64,000 bases of DNA. It comes from Pseudomonas viridiflava. GTDB lineage: Bacteria > Pseudomonadota > Gammaproteobacteria > Pseudomonadales > Pseudomonadaceae. Below, piece by piece: positions 8,079-16,593 of this stretch (position 1 is the first letter of the stretch; every line of letters starts with the position of its first letter). The stretch lies in the NCBI RefSeq assembly GCF_900573885.1, contig NZ_UPSE01000594.1:1-64000 (forward strand). Reading direction: 5' to 3'. The position numbers and the translations under genes were made by a program. The notes beneath the pieces are model-generated. The model was not told the origin of the DNA. It was given only the letters and a program-made list of their open reading frames with translations, and searched no databases.

Positions 8079-8702
8079 TCACGAATCCAGATTCAACACG
8101 TCCTGCATCCGCTCGCCAATGAACCCGCGCAACCACGCCGCATGAAATTCCACCTCCTCAAGTGGCATATGCCAGCCAAACTGGTGCGTCACCCATTTGC
8201 CGTTCGGCCCTTTAAACGTCAGGTGGAAATGCCCATGCCTGTCGTAACTGGCCATTACGTAAGGCGTGACGCTGTGGATGTCTGCGAACGGCACGCACCA
8301 TTCAACCGGCTTGCGCAGCGGCCGCCGCACGGTGGCGCTTAGCACCTGCTGCGGGCCGTCGAACGTAAGCCGCAGCACTTTCTGCGATGAAGCGCCCCAA
8401 CGCAGCAACCCTGCCGCCAGCAGTGCCGTGCCCACTAGCGGCACCAAAAGCATCGGCTCTGTGAGGCTTTGTGCGTACGAAAGCGGAAGGCCTCTGGCCG
8501 CTTCGACCGCGGTGATCAATAACAGCGCCACGCCGAGTACCGGCAAGGTCACTACCAACACAAAGATGAACGCCAATGCCGCCGCACCGTTGGCGGCGCC
8601 GATGTCCGGGCCTTCGTCGGCAAGCCAGATGTCCGGGTGCACGGGCGGGGTGGCCGGCGCAGAGGGCGAGGGGAGCAGGCGCGCAGGGCGTTGGCGTTTC
8701 AT
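8079..8702 (-). CDS. Membrane protein of unknown function with two helices
   Basis: 207 residues. After a Pro-rich N-terminus (about 1-40) there are two membrane helices (about 43-70 and 85-107), then a soluble beta-rich cytoplasmic domain ending in GFIGERMQDVLNLDS. I do not recognise a characterised family. The soluble part (LRLTFDGPQQVLSATVRRP...PFADIHSVTPYV) has the look of a PH-like or bPH domain in membrane-anchored proteins; that is only an impression. Start at 8702 is uncertain: an in-frame ATG 15 codons upstream exists, and neither has a strong ribosome site. Converges on the scpAB operon. Confidence 0.6.
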   Translation of the reverse strand: MKRQRPARLLPSPSAPATPPVHPDIWLADEGPDIGAANGAAALAFIFVLVVTLPVLGVALLLITAVEAARGLPLSYAQSLTEPMLLVPLVGTALLAAGLLRWGASSQKVLRLTFDGPQQVLSATVRRPLRKPVEWCVPFADIHSVTPYVMASYDRHGHFHLTFKGPNGKWVTHQFGWHMPLEEVEFHAAWLRGFIGERMQDVLNLDS

Positions 8703-8978
8703 GGGTTTGAGTTCTGAGGGCGGCGGGGCGAACGGTAGCAGCATTGGAGCAATGGCAGTGTGCTTGAGTAAAACGTCCGTCACCCCCGCGAAGGCGGGGG
8801 TCCAGAGTTTTCGATGGGGCGGAGAATGTTGCCCTCTCCCCAGCCCTCTCCCGCGAGCGGGAGAGGGGGCGGATTTGTGTTTTCGGCTTGAAATTGGGGT
8901 GGCAGGTTTCGCTAGGAAGCTAGCTCCTACGGGGCGAGGCGAGGCGGGGAAATATGGGCGTTGCTGAATTTCGGACAT
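8703..8978. repeat. Gene-free stretch with inverted-repeat relic and CCCTCTCCC palindrome
   Basis: No gene is seen between the membrane-protein gene and the small lipoprotein. At 8778-8807 is a cgtcacccccgcgaaggcgggggtccagag end of the dispersed repeat family found in tandem near 12 kb. At 8831-8872 is a ccctctcccgcgagcgggagaggg palindrome related to the one at 18590-18617. Both are common intergenic repeats of pseudomonads. Confidence 0.55.
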
Positions 8979-9010
8979 AAAAAAACCGGAGCTTGTGGCT
9001 CCGGTTTTTG
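8979..9010 (-). terminator. Intrinsic terminator of the small lipoprotein gene
   Basis: AAAAACCGGAGC (8981-8992) pairs with GCTCCGGTTTTT (8998-9009) around a 5-nt loop. On the minus strand the stem is followed by a T run, 15 nt past the stop of the lipoprotein gene. Confidence 0.85.
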
Positions 9011-9024
9011 TCACGGGGAAGCGA

Positions 9025-9225
9025 TTACTTGGTGGCTTCTTCGTGAGTTTCTTCAGCTTTTTGCTGGATGGCTTCGCCAGTTTTGTTGGCGGCGTCTTGT
9101 GCGGATTCGGCGGAGTCCTGGGCCGATTCCTGGGCGGATTCCATTTTGTCTTCTGGGGTGTTATCGCAAGCGGCCAGGGTCATGGTGGCGGCAAGCAGCA
9201 GGGCGTAGGCAATTGGGTTTTTCAT
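9025..9225 (-). CDS. Small alanine/glutamate-rich lipoprotein
   Basis: 66 residues with a lipoprotein signal: hydrophobic stretch then lipobox LAAC, giving mature N-terminal Cys at residue 20. The mature part is a short amphipathic helix with repeated SAQ(D/E) and AE.. units (MESAQESAQDSAESAQDAAN), reminiscent of entericidin-like and YMGG-free small lipoproteins of pseudomonads. AAGGA lies about 9 nt before the ATG. It has its own terminator and is divergent from the thioesterase pair, so it is monocistronic. Function unknown; likely an envelope structural or stress peptide. Confidence 0.75.
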   Translation of the reverse strand: MKNPIAYALLLAATMTLAACDNTPEDKMESAQESAQDSAESAQDAANKTGEAIQQKAEETHEEATK

Positions 9226-9390
9226 GGGCTCGGATCCTTTTTCGCTTTATTGGGGCGATTTTTCTCATCGCTGCGTTTTTGGAGCGTGACCTGCTGCGCG
9301 AAGTTCCAACCAAAATCGTCGGCTGGCTCCAAACCTAAGTGTGGAAAGGTATGATGCGGCCCTTATGGATCAATGAGATAGGCCTTGAAC

Positions 9391-9897
9391 ATGAGCAATA
9401 GCCTGATTCTAGAGCGCGCTCAGCGCTTTCTCTCGGCGTTGCGCCACTGTCAGGTGTTGGGGCTGACCGTGCATGCCATCGACAGCGAGCGCCTGACGCT
9501 GCGTCTGCCTTATAGCCGGCAGATTATCGGCAACCCGGAAACCGGCGTGATTCATGGCGGCGCCATCACCACGCTGATGGACACCACCTGCGGTATTTCC
9601 ACCATTTGCGTGCTGCCGGACTTTGAAATCTGCCCGACGCTGGATTTGCGCATCGATTACATGCGCCCGGCCGAGCCCAATAAAGACGTATTCGGCGTGG
9701 CCGAGTGCTATCGCGTGACGCCCAATATCATTTTTACCCGCGGCTACGCCTATCAGGACGACCCCTCGCAGCCCATCGCCAACGTGGTGGGTACGTTTAT
9801 GCGCATGGGTAAAGGCCCGCAGGGCGACACGGCGTTGAAAAGCTCGGCGCTCAAGCCAGAGCAGCTAAAGGGCGCGATTGATGGAGGTCAGGCATGA
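9391..9897 (+). CDS. PaaI family hotdog-fold thioesterase (first of pair)
   Basis: 168 residues with a single hotdog domain. The family motif GNPETGVIHGGAITTLMDTTCG (near 50-72) contains the H-G-G region and the catalytic Asp in MDTTCG. The second-half strand DLRIDYMRPAE is also typical. Such enzymes hydrolyse acyl-CoA thioesters, often aryl-acetyl-CoA or short-chain; the substrate cannot be read from sequence. ATG at 9391 is preferred over a TTG two codons upstream. Its stop overlaps the next thioesterase gene (ATGA), so the two may form a heteromer or at least be coexpressed. Confidence 0.88.
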   Translation: MSNSLILERAQRFLSALRHCQVLGLTVHAIDSERLTLRLPYSRQIIGNPETGVIHGGAITTLMDTTCGISTICVLPDFEICPTLDLRIDYMRPAEPNKDVFGVAECYRVTPNIIFTRGYAYQDDPSQPIANVVGTFMRMGKGPQGDTALKSSALKPEQLKGAIDGGQA

Positions 9898-10355
9898 GCG
9901 AGAACACCTTGGCGCCGCTAGACCTGAGCCAGGTGGTGCAGGCCGCGCACCAGAGCAATAACTATGACGAGCTGCTGGAGCTCACGCCGTACGCCAAGCT
10001 GCTGGGCATTGAGTGCCTGCGCTTGGGCGATGACATGGTGTTTCGCATTCCGGCCAACAAAGACAGCATCGGCAACCCGATTCTGCCGGCCATTCATGGC
10101 GGCGTGATCGCGGGCTTTATGGAACACAGCGCCATGCTGCATTTGCTGATGTTCATGGGCACCACGCACTTTCCGAAAATCATCGACTTCTCGATAGATT
10201 ACCTGCGCGCCGGTCACTATCGTGACACCTTCGCCTCCTGCCAGGTGTGGCGTCAGGGCCGGCGGGTGGCGAACGTGGCGATTACGGCCTGGCAAACCAC
10301 GCGCAGTGAACCGATTGCGACCGCGCGCGCTCATTTCAAGGTAGATGAGCCATAG
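9894..10355 (+). CDS. PaaI family hotdog-fold thioesterase (second of pair)
   Basis: 153 residues, hotdog fold. The motif GNPILPAIHGGVIAGFMEHSA (near 61-81) has the conserved HGG, but the usual Asp/Glu after the helix is in MEHSA, so the active site differs slightly from its partner upstream (MDTTC). FSIDYLRAGHYRDTF is the typical C-terminal strand. Starts within the stop of the preceding thioesterase gene (4-nt ATGA overlap). Paralogue pairs like this are seen in other pseudomonads at this locus upstream of htpG. Substrate unknown. Confidence 0.87.
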   Translation: MSENTLAPLDLSQVVQAAHQSNNYDELLELTPYAKLLGIECLRLGDDMVFRIPANKDSIGNPILPAIHGGVIAGFMEHSAMLHLLMFMGTTHFPKIIDFSIDYLRAGHYRDTFASCQVWRQGRRVANVAITAWQTTRSEPIATARAHFKVDEP

Positions 10356-10409
10356 CCGCGCCATTGCTCTACCTGATTGCGTGCGGGCCAACTGGATAAG
10401 GAAGTGTAG

Positions 10410-11669
10410 ATGGATGCGTTGCTGATCCTCGGCGGGTTGCTGCTGATTCTGGTCGGTCTGGTGTGGTTGGTGATTCTGGCGTTCGACGTCAGTTTGCTGT
10501 GGGGGCTGGGCAGCCTGTTGCCACCGCTTACCCTGGCGTTCGTGCTGCGTCATTGGCGGGTGGCGCGCAAGGCGGTGATGCTCAGCGGGCTGGGTTTTAT
10601 TCCGCTGATTGTCGGGCTCACGCTGCTGGCCAATCACGACACCCAGCGCTTGCAGGCCATTCTCAGCCTGGACTGGGCGCGCACGCCCGTGCAGGCGCCG
10701 GCGGAGCTGGCCATTCAACTGCGCGGCAGCCTCAACGGCCAACCGTTCGCGCCGGAGCAAGGCGAGTTGATCGACGGCGTGCTGACCTTGCGCGAAGGCG
10801 AAGACATTTTCGCCCGCCGCGAAGTGACCATTCGTATGCCAAACCTGGCCAACGCCGGCAACAGCCCGGTGCGCGTGGATGTGCTGCCGCAAGACACCGG
10901 CACGCTGCCGGAAGTGCAACTGAGCTGGCTGCTGCCCGAGCAGGAATTGCCCGAAGCGCGACGCCTGAACCATTCCTACACCCTGCATCTGAAACTGGAC
11001 CCGCAAGGGCCGAACAAGCTGGCAGGCGACTTCCACTTGGTATTGCCGCCGCAGTTCAAAACCACCCTGAGCGGCACGGTGGAGCTGTTTACCAACCACC
11101 TGCGCTATGTCGACGACAGGGTCGACACCCGCTACGACTCGCGGGAGACGCTGGAATACGTGATCACCGACTACCTGAAACGCCGCTACGCCACGCAGCG
11201 CGTTGAGCTGGGCATTCTGCCGGTGGTGAACTTCCGGGCTGCAACCATGAGCCTGGAAGTGGACGCGCGCATAGACGGGCAGGCGCAGCAGTTGCCGATC
11301 GCCCTGCGCAAAAGTCCGGCGCGCGGCTGGGTGGTGGTGGGTGATCGTTACCAAGTGGAAGACAAGCCCAAGACCGTGGCCGCCGAACCGGCCGAAAAAC
11401 CTGCCATGGCCGGCGCGCCGGCTGCCCCCGCCAGCTCACTGGACCGGCGCGTGCGATTCAGCCTGGAGCGCTTGCAGAGCAACCCGAGCCGCTACCAGAA
11501 CCTGCAGATGCGCATCGTCACCGAGCGCGGCAGCACGGTGGAGGGGCGGTTCAATGGCATCGATACCGACGGGCAGATTGTGGTGCAGCGCAATTTGAAG
11601 GGGCAGGGCGGGGCGAGCTTTTCGGTGGTGCCGGCGCAGGTTACGTCGATTGAGTTGTTGGAGCCGTAG
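10410..11669 (+). CDS. Membrane-anchored protein of unknown function
   Basis: 419 residues. Two or three N-terminal membrane helices (about 4-25, 28-48, 58-76) are followed by a periplasmic or cytosolic soluble part of about 340 residues rich in beta strands, with an Ala/Pro linker near 320-345 (AAEPAEKPAMAGAPAAPASS). The last 70 residues (RFSLERLQSNPSRYQNLQMRIV... to SIELLEP) form a small separate domain resembling an Sm/PilZ-like barrel by eye, not proven. Homologues are often called MFS transporters in automatic annotation, which the topology does not support. It follows the thioesterase pair by 54 nt and is upstream of htpG. Confidence 0.65.
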   Translation: MDALLILGGLLLILVGLVWLVILAFDVSLLWGLGSLLPPLTLAFVLRHWRVARKAVMLSGLGFIPLIVGLTLLANHDTQRLQAILSLDWARTPVQAPAELAIQLRGSLNGQPFAPEQGELIDGVLTLREGEDIFARREVTIRMPNLANAGNSPVRVDVLPQDTGTLPEVQLSWLLPEQELPEARRLNHSYTLHLKLDPQGPNKLAGDFHLVLPPQFKTTLSGTVELFTNHLRYVDDRVDTRYDSRETLEYVITDYLKRRYATQRVELGILPVVNFRAATMSLEVDARIDGQAQQLPIALRKSPARGWVVVGDRYQVEDKPKTVAAEPAEKPAMAGAPAAPASSLDRRVRFSLERLQSNPSRYQNLQMRIVTERGSTVEGRFNGIDTDGQIVVQRNLKGQGGASFSVVPAQVTSIELLEP

Positions 11670-11690
11670 GGGGGGGCGATTGCGCTTGAT

Positions 11691-12146
11691 GACGAATCGT
11701 CGGGCGGCCATTTTCGCGGTAATGACATTGTCCTCCCCAACAACCACCGTCATCCTCGCGAACGCGGGGATCCAGAATTTCAAGTCGTGCGCGGGGCTTG
11801 GGTTGCGTGGTGTCGGTGCACTCGCAGTGACTAGTTGTGGGCCCATCAGCCGTGGCCGAGCCGACTATTCTGGATTCCGAATCGTCGGACCGCCGCCTGC
11901 GCGGGAATGACGGTGGTCTTTGCAGCAACTCCGTCATCCTCGCGAACGCGGGGATCCAGAATCTCAAGTCATGCGTGGGGCTTGGGTTGCGTGGTGTCGG
12001 TGCACTCGCAGTGACCAGTTGTGGGCCCATCAACCGTGGCCGAGCCGACTATTCTGGATTCCGAATCGTCGGACCGCCGCCTTCGCGGGAATGACGGGAG
12101 GTGTTCCCGGCAACTCCGTCATCATCGCGAACGCGGAGTTCCAGTT
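11691..12146. repeat. Tandem array of a 184-bp inverted-repeat element
   Basis: Two adjacent near-identical units (11748-11931 and 11932-12116) and a truncated third (from 12117) are preceded by a degenerate tail (11691-11737). Each unit begins cgtcatcctcgcgaacgcgggg and ends with the facing cgggaatgacgg, so each is itself an inverted-repeat, MITE-like element. The units differ at only a handful of positions, which points to recent duplication. No coding capacity is credible. The array fills the gap before htpG. Confidence 0.85.
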
Positions 12147-12167
12147 TCCCCCCGTCCAACCTAACCA

Positions 12168-12195
12168 CTTGAAATCCAAGTCGTTGCCCCCATCT
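12168..12195 (+). promoter_or_regulatory. Sigma-32 (RpoH) heat-shock promoter of htpG
   Basis: CTTGAAA (12168-12174), a 13-nt spacer, then CCCCATCT (12188-12195). This matches the RpoH consensus CTTGAAA-N(13-15)-CCCCATnT at essentially every position. It lies 47 nt upstream of the htpG start codon, the expected place for a chaperone gene. Confidence 0.88.
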
Positions 12196-12241
12196 GTGGT
12201 TCATCGCCGGTTTACGGCTTGTGCCATCTGCTTGGAGTTAA

Positions 12242-14146
12242 ATGACCATGAGTGTGGAAACTCAAAAAGAAACCCTGGGCTTCCAGACCGAGGTGAAGCA
12301 ACTGCTGCACCTCATGATCCATTCGCTGTATTCCAACAAGGAAATCTTCCTTCGCGAGTTGATCTCTAACGCCTCCGACGCCGCCGACAAGCTGCGCTTC
12401 GAAGCGCTGGCCAATCCGGCGCTGCTGGAAGGCGGCGATGCGTTGAAAATTCGTGTCAGCTTCGACAAGGCCGCCAACACCGTGACCCTCGAGGACAACG
12501 GTATCGGCATGAGCCGCGAAGATGCCATCACCCACCTGGGCACCATCGCCAAGTCCGGCACCGCCGACTTTATGAAGCAGTTGTCCGGTGATGCGAAGAA
12601 AGATTCGCACCTGATCGGTCAGTTCGGTGTGGGCTTCTACTCGGCGTTTATCGTCGCCGACCAGGTTGAAGTGTTCAGCCGTCGCGCCGGCGCACCGGCC
12701 AGCGAAGGCGTGCACTGGACGTCCAAAGGCGAGGGCGAGTTTGAAGTCGCCACCGTCGAGAAAGCCGAACGCGGCACCCGCATCGTCATGCATTTGAAAG
12801 CCGCCGAGAGCGAGTTCGCCGATGGCTGGCGCCTGCGCAACATCATCAAGAAGTACTCCGACCATATCGCCCTGCCGATTGAGTTGCCCAAAGAGCAGCA
12901 GGGTGAAGACGCGCCTGCAGAGCCTGAATGGGAAACCGTCAACCGCGCCAGCGCGCTGTGGACCCGTCCGCGTACCGAGGTGAAGGACGAGGAGTATCAG
13001 GAGTTCTACAAACACGTCGCCCACGACTTCGAGAACCCGCTGAGCTGGAGCCATAACAAGGTCGAAGGCAAGCTGGAATACACCTCGCTGCTGTACGTGC
13101 CGGGTCGCGCGCCGTTTGACCTGTACCACCGCGAAGCGCCGAAGGGCTTGAAGCTGTATGTACAGCGCGTGTTTGTGATGGACCAGGCCGACGAGTTCCT
13201 GCCGCTGTACCTGCGCTTTGTGAAGGGTGTGGTCGACTCCAATGACCTGTCGCTGAACGTGTCGCGCGAAATCTTGCAGAAAGACCCGATCATCGACTCC
13301 ATGAAGTCGGCGCTGACCAAGCGCGTACTGGACATGCTGGAAAAACTGGCGAAAAACGAGCCTGAGCAATACAAGGGCTTCTGGAAGAACTTTGGTCAGG
13401 TGATCAAAGAAGGTCCGGCCGAAGACTTCGCCAACAAAGAGAAAATCGCCGGCCTGCTGCGTTTTGCTTCCACCAGCGATGACAGCGGCGAGCAGAGCGT
13501 TGGCCTGGCCGACTACCTTACCCGCGTGAAGGAAGGCCAGGACAAGATTTACTACCTCACCGGCGAAAGCTACGCCCAGGTGAAAAACAGCCCGCACCTC
13601 GAAGTGTTCCGCAAGAAAGGCATCGAAGTGCTGCTGCTCACCGACCGTATCGATGAGTGGCTGATGAGCTACCTCACCGACTTCGACGGCAAGCAATTCG
13701 TCGACGTGGCCCGTGGCGATCTGGACCTGGGCAGCCTGGATTCGGAAGAAGACAAGAAAACCCAGGAAGAAGCGGCCAAGGCCAAAGAAGGCCTGGTTGA
13801 ACGTCTGAAAGCCGCGCTGGGCAGCCAGGTGAGCGAAGTGCGGGTTTCCCACCGCCTGACTGACTCGCCAGCGATTCTCGCCATCGGCGAACAGGACCTG
13901 GGGCTGCAAATGCGCCAGATCCTGGAAGCCAGCGGGCAGAAGGTGCCGGACTCGAAGCCCATCTTCGAATTCAACCCGGCGCACCCGCTGATCGAGAAGC
14001 TCGACAACGAGCAAAGCGAAGAGCGGTTTGGCGACCTGTCGCACATCCTCTTCGACCAGGCGGCGCTGGCCGCCGGCGACAGCCTGAAAGACCCGGCCGC
14101 CTACGTGCGCCGGCTGAACAAGCTGCTTGTCGAGCTGTCGGTTTAA
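12242..14146 (+). CDS. htpG: Molecular chaperone HtpG (Hsp90)
   Basis: 634 residues, full length. The GHKL ATPase domain shows the Hsp90 signatures LISNASDAADKLR (about 35-47), DNGIGMS (about 84-90), LGTIAKSGT (about 99-107) and GQFGVGFYSAF (about 122-132). The middle domain begins near 230 (LWTRPRTEVKDEEY), and the C-terminal dimerisation domain ends in a plain tail without MEEVD, as in bacteria. HtpG remodels late folding intermediates with DnaK. ATG at 12242 has GGAG 5 nt upstream. Driven by a sigma-32 promoter; followed by a terminator. Confidence 0.97.
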   Translation: MTMSVETQKETLGFQTEVKQLLHLMIHSLYSNKEIFLRELISNASDAADKLRFEALANPALLEGGDALKIRVSFDKAANTVTLEDNGIGMSREDAITHLGTIAKSGTADFMKQLSGDAKKDSHLIGQFGVGFYSAFIVADQVEVFSRRAGAPASEGVHWTSKGEGEFEVATVEKAERGTRIVMHLKAAESEFADGWRLRNIIKKYSDHIALPIELPKEQQGEDAPAEPEWETVNRASALWTRPRTEVKDEEYQEFYKHVAHDFENPLSWSHNKVEGKLEYTSLLYVPGRAPFDLYHREAPKGLKLYVQRVFVMDQADEFLPLYLRFVKGVVDSNDLSLNVSREILQKDPIIDSMKSALTKRVLDMLEKLAKNEPEQYKGFWKNFGQVIKEGPAEDFANKEKIAGLLRFASTSDDSGEQSVGLADYLTRVKEGQDKIYYLTGESYAQVKNSPHLEVFRKKGIEVLLLTDRIDEWLMSYLTDFDGKQFVDVARGDLDLGSLDSEEDKKTQEEAAKAKEGLVERLKAALGSQVSEVRVSHRLTDSPAILAIGEQDLGLQMRQILEASGQKVPDSKPIFEFNPAHPLIEKLDNEQSEERFGDLSHILFDQAALAAGDSLKDPAAYVRRLNKLLVELSV

Positions 14147-14156
14147 CCACTGGCGC

Positions 14157-14191
14157 CAAAACAGAACCCGCTTCGGCGGGTTTTGTTTTTT
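14157..14191 (+). terminator. Intrinsic terminator of htpG
   Basis: AACCCGC-ttcg-GCGGGTT hairpin (14165-14181) followed by TTTTGTTTTTT, 11 nt past the htpG stop. Confidence 0.9.
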
Positions 14192-14238
14192 AAGCGGATC
14201 GACCCAGCCGGACCACGACCGACGAACTTGACGCGCAC

Positions 14239-14365
14239 GTAGGATGGGTTGAGCCCCGCGAAGCCCACCCGGGAGCCCAACGGGCTCCGCGTGCAGGCCT
14301 CCCGGCGAACCCGGCGGGTTTCGTGTGAATCCCCGTTGGGCTTCGCTATGCTCAACCCAACCTAC
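14239..14365. repeat. MITE-like element with gtaggwtgggttgagc termini (copy 1)
   Basis: A 127-bp segment begins gtaggatgggttgagc and ends with the inverse gctcaacccaacctac. Inside are smaller hairpins (gggagcccaacgggctcc; ggcgaacccggcgggtt). A second copy with the same termini is at 60033-60164. It has no coding capacity. Confidence 0.8.
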
Positions 14366-14407
14366 TGACTACAGATATTCACATCGTTCGGAAATGAGGA
14401 GCCAACC

Positions 14408-15130
14408 ATGACCAACTTCAGCGTTATCCCCGTGCCTTACACCATCGACGGCCACGCCTACGAAGGCCAGTTGGTGTTCGATGCCAGCGTCACCAACCCG
14501 CGCCCCGGCCTGCTGCTGGCGCCAAACTGGATGGGCGTGACCGACGGCGCCGTCGAGCTGGCGAAAAAAGCCGCCGGTACGGAGTACGTTGTGCTGGTTG
14601 CCGACATTTATGGCACCGACGTGCGCCCCAACGGCCACGAACAGGCGGCCGCCGCGATGATGCCGCTGAAAAACGACCGCGCCCTGCTGCGCAAACGCAT
14701 GCAAGCCAGCCTGGCCGTTCTGCAAAGCCAGACCCACGCGGGCGTAGCAGGCGACAAGCTGGCGGTGTTCGGTTTCTGTTTCGGCGGCTGCTGCGCGCTT
14801 GAGCTGGCTCGCGACGGCGCGCCGGTGAAAGCGGCGGTGTCGTTCCATGGCACGCTGGACACGCCCAACCCCGACGATGCCAAGCACATTCAGGGCAAGG
14901 TGCTGGTGCTGCATGGCGCGGCTGACCCGTTGGTGCCCAAAGAGCAATTGCCAGCGTTCGAAGCCGAAATGGACGCCGCTGGCGTGGATTGGCAACTGGT
15001 CAGCTACGGCGGCGCGGTGCATTCGTTCACCGACCCAAGCGCCGACAACCTGCCGATGATGAAGTACAACCCCACCGTTTCGGCGCGGGCGTTCCACACC
15101 ATGGCGCACCTGTTGAAAGAAGTGTTGTAA
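14408..15130 (+). CDS. Dienelactone hydrolase family protein
   Basis: 240-residue alpha/beta hydrolase of the DLH family. The nucleophile elbow is GFCFGGC with Cys124 as nucleophile, as in true dienelactone hydrolases; the Asp of the triad is in GAADPLVP (near 177) and the His in GAVHSFTDP (near 209). Residues 37-44 (LLAPNWMG) form the oxyanion region. Substrates beyond dienelactone are common in this family and no aromatic-degradation genes are nearby, so the specific reaction is open. GAGGAG precedes the ATG by 8 nt. Followed by a strong GC hairpin. Confidence 0.88.
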   Translation: MTNFSVIPVPYTIDGHAYEGQLVFDASVTNPRPGLLLAPNWMGVTDGAVELAKKAAGTEYVVLVADIYGTDVRPNGHEQAAAAMMPLKNDRALLRKRMQASLAVLQSQTHAGVAGDKLAVFGFCFGGCCALELARDGAPVKAAVSFHGTLDTPNPDDAKHIQGKVLVLHGAADPLVPKEQLPAFEAEMDAAGVDWQLVSYGGAVHSFTDPSADNLPMMKYNPTVSARAFHTMAHLLKEVL

Positions 15131-15136
15131 GGCCAA

Positions 15137-15168
15137 CGCGCATCGCGGTTCATGCCGCGATGCGCGGC
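15137..15168. terminator. GC-rich hairpin after the dienelactone hydrolase gene
   Basis: CGCGCATCGCGG and CCGCGATGCGCG form a near-perfect stem with a 6-nt loop, starting 6 nt past the stop. It lacks a T run, so it may act as an RNA-stabilising or Rho-linked end rather than a classical terminator. Confidence 0.5.
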
Positions 15169-15243
15169 TGATTTGTGGGAGTGCGCAAGGTGGTCTTAAC
15201 TGCAAAGCGGACCATCCCAACAAGCACAAAAACAGGGGCAGCC

Positions 15244-15390
15244 ATGACAGACCATTCTCACGTCCACGACGAACACGCCAACCACGAACCCTTTGAAGAC
15301 ACCCGCGACAGCGTGGTCGATGCCTGGGCCATCCTCATACTTATCGCGCTGGCGGTATCCACGGCAGTGTTCTGGGTGAGTCACCAGTAA
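15244..15390 (+). CDS. Small single-pass membrane protein
   Basis: 48 residues: an acidic, His-rich N-terminus (MTDHSHVHDEHANHEPFED) and one membrane helix (about 30-46, WAILILIALAVSTAVFWV). AGGGGC precedes the ATG by 4 nt. A longer frame open upstream lacks a good start. Small His-rich single-pass proteins of this kind are conserved in pseudomonads without a known role; metal contact by the His residues is possible (inference). Confidence 0.6.
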   Translation: MTDHSHVHDEHANHEPFEDTRDSVVDAWAILILIALAVSTAVFWVSHQ

Positions 15391-15488
15391 GGATTTTCCG
15401 ATAAGACTTGTAAGCATTTGCTGACAAGTGGTGACATATAGCCACTACACATCTGCGTATACTCCGCGGCTGGGTCAAGCATGAGTGC

Positions 15489-16583
15489 ATGAAGTTGAAG
15501 CGGTTGGTTCGCGCCGTCGTAGCGGTAGTGGGATTACTCGCATGGAATTGCGTCAACGCAGCTAGCGTGGTGTTTCTTAATCCGGGCAAGACCGGTGAGG
15601 AATTCTGGGACGGCTACGTCAAGTTCATGCAGGCCGCTGCCAGCGATCTGGGCATGCAACTCACCGTGCTCGACGCCCAGCGCGACCGCGACCAGATGCT
15701 GGAGCAAGCGCGCGACGTGCTGCTGGGCGACCACAAGCCCGACTATCTGTTATTCATCAACGAACAATACGCCGCCCCGGAAATTCTGCGTTTAGCCAAG
15801 GATTCCGGCGTGAAGCTGTTTGCCGTCAGTAACACCCTGACGCCCGACCAGCAGCGCGTGATCGGCAGCAGCCGTGAAACCTACCCGAACTGGATTGGCA
15901 GCCTGGTGCCGAATGATGCCGAGGCCGGCTACATGATGGCCGTCAGCCTGATCCAGCGCGCCCGCGAGCGGCACCCGGACGGCCCTTGGGAAATGCTCGC
16001 GTTCGGCGGCATCAAGCAAACGCCGTCCAGCCAGTTGCGTGAGCAAGGGCTGAAAAAGGCGCTGGCGGAAAACCCCGACGTGCGCCTGCGCGTGCTCGCG
16101 TACGGCGAGTGGCAGCGCCAACGGGCGTATGACCAGGCGCGCACGCTGCTGCCGCGGTATCGCGGTATCAACATGGTCTGGGCGGCAAGCGATGACATGG
16201 CCTTTGGCGCCATGCAGGCGGCTGAGGAAACCGGCTATGTGGTGGGCAAAGACATTCACTTCGCCGCCATCAACTCCAGCCTCGAAGCCTTGCAGGCGAA
16301 AATCGACGGGCGTCTGGAGGTGCTGCTGAGCGGCCAGTTCACCATCGGTGGCTGGGCGCTGGTGATGCTCAATGACTACGACAACGGGTTGGACTTCGCC
16401 AAACACGGCGGCAAAGACCGCATCTTGCCCACCTACGTTGCTCTCAACGAAACGCAGGCCGCGCACTTGGCGAAGCGGGTAGCGGGCGCCGATAACTTCG
16501 ACCTGGATTTTCGCCGCTATACCCTGAAAAACCAGCGCACGCATAAGGACTATCACTTTTCTTTACGGCCGATGCTCGACTGA
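15489..16583 (+). CDS. Orphan periplasmic sugar-type substrate-binding protein
   Basis: 364 residues with a signal peptide (about 1-24, ending NCVNAAS) and a type I periplasmic-binding fold related to ribose/LacI-type proteins. Lobe-1 start SVVFLNPGKTGEEFW and the WAASDDMAFGAMQAAEETGY motif near 232-251 (D-x-x-A-x-G) are typical. No permease or ATPase gene is nearby, so it may serve a receptor or a transporter encoded elsewhere. In many pseudomonads such proteins pair with a membrane sensor; none is adjacent here. An upstream 4-codon reading frame (ATG at 15481) overlaps its start, which could modulate translation. Confidence 0.8.
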   Translation: MKLKRLVRAVVAVVGLLAWNCVNAASVVFLNPGKTGEEFWDGYVKFMQAAASDLGMQLTVLDAQRDRDQMLEQARDVLLGDHKPDYLLFINEQYAAPEILRLAKDSGVKLFAVSNTLTPDQQRVIGSSRETYPNWIGSLVPNDAEAGYMMAVSLIQRARERHPDGPWEMLAFGGIKQTPSSQLREQGLKKALAENPDVRLRVLAYGEWQRQRAYDQARTLLPRYRGINMVWAASDDMAFGAMQAAEETGYVVGKDIHFAAINSSLEALQAKIDGRLEVLLSGQFTIGGWALVMLNDYDNGLDFAKHGGKDRILPTYVALNETQAAHLAKRVAGADNFDLDFRRYTLKNQRTHKDYHFSLRPMLD

Positions 16584-16593
16584 CGCGACGCCG

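Noticed and set aside
8079..9014. Longer protein starting near 9014 for the two-helix membrane protein
   Set aside because: The extension would run through intergenic repeats and a terminator; composition is not protein-like.
11691..12146. CRISPR-like array
   Set aside because: Units are about 184 bp, adjacent, themselves inverted repeats, and lack short repeats with unique spacers.
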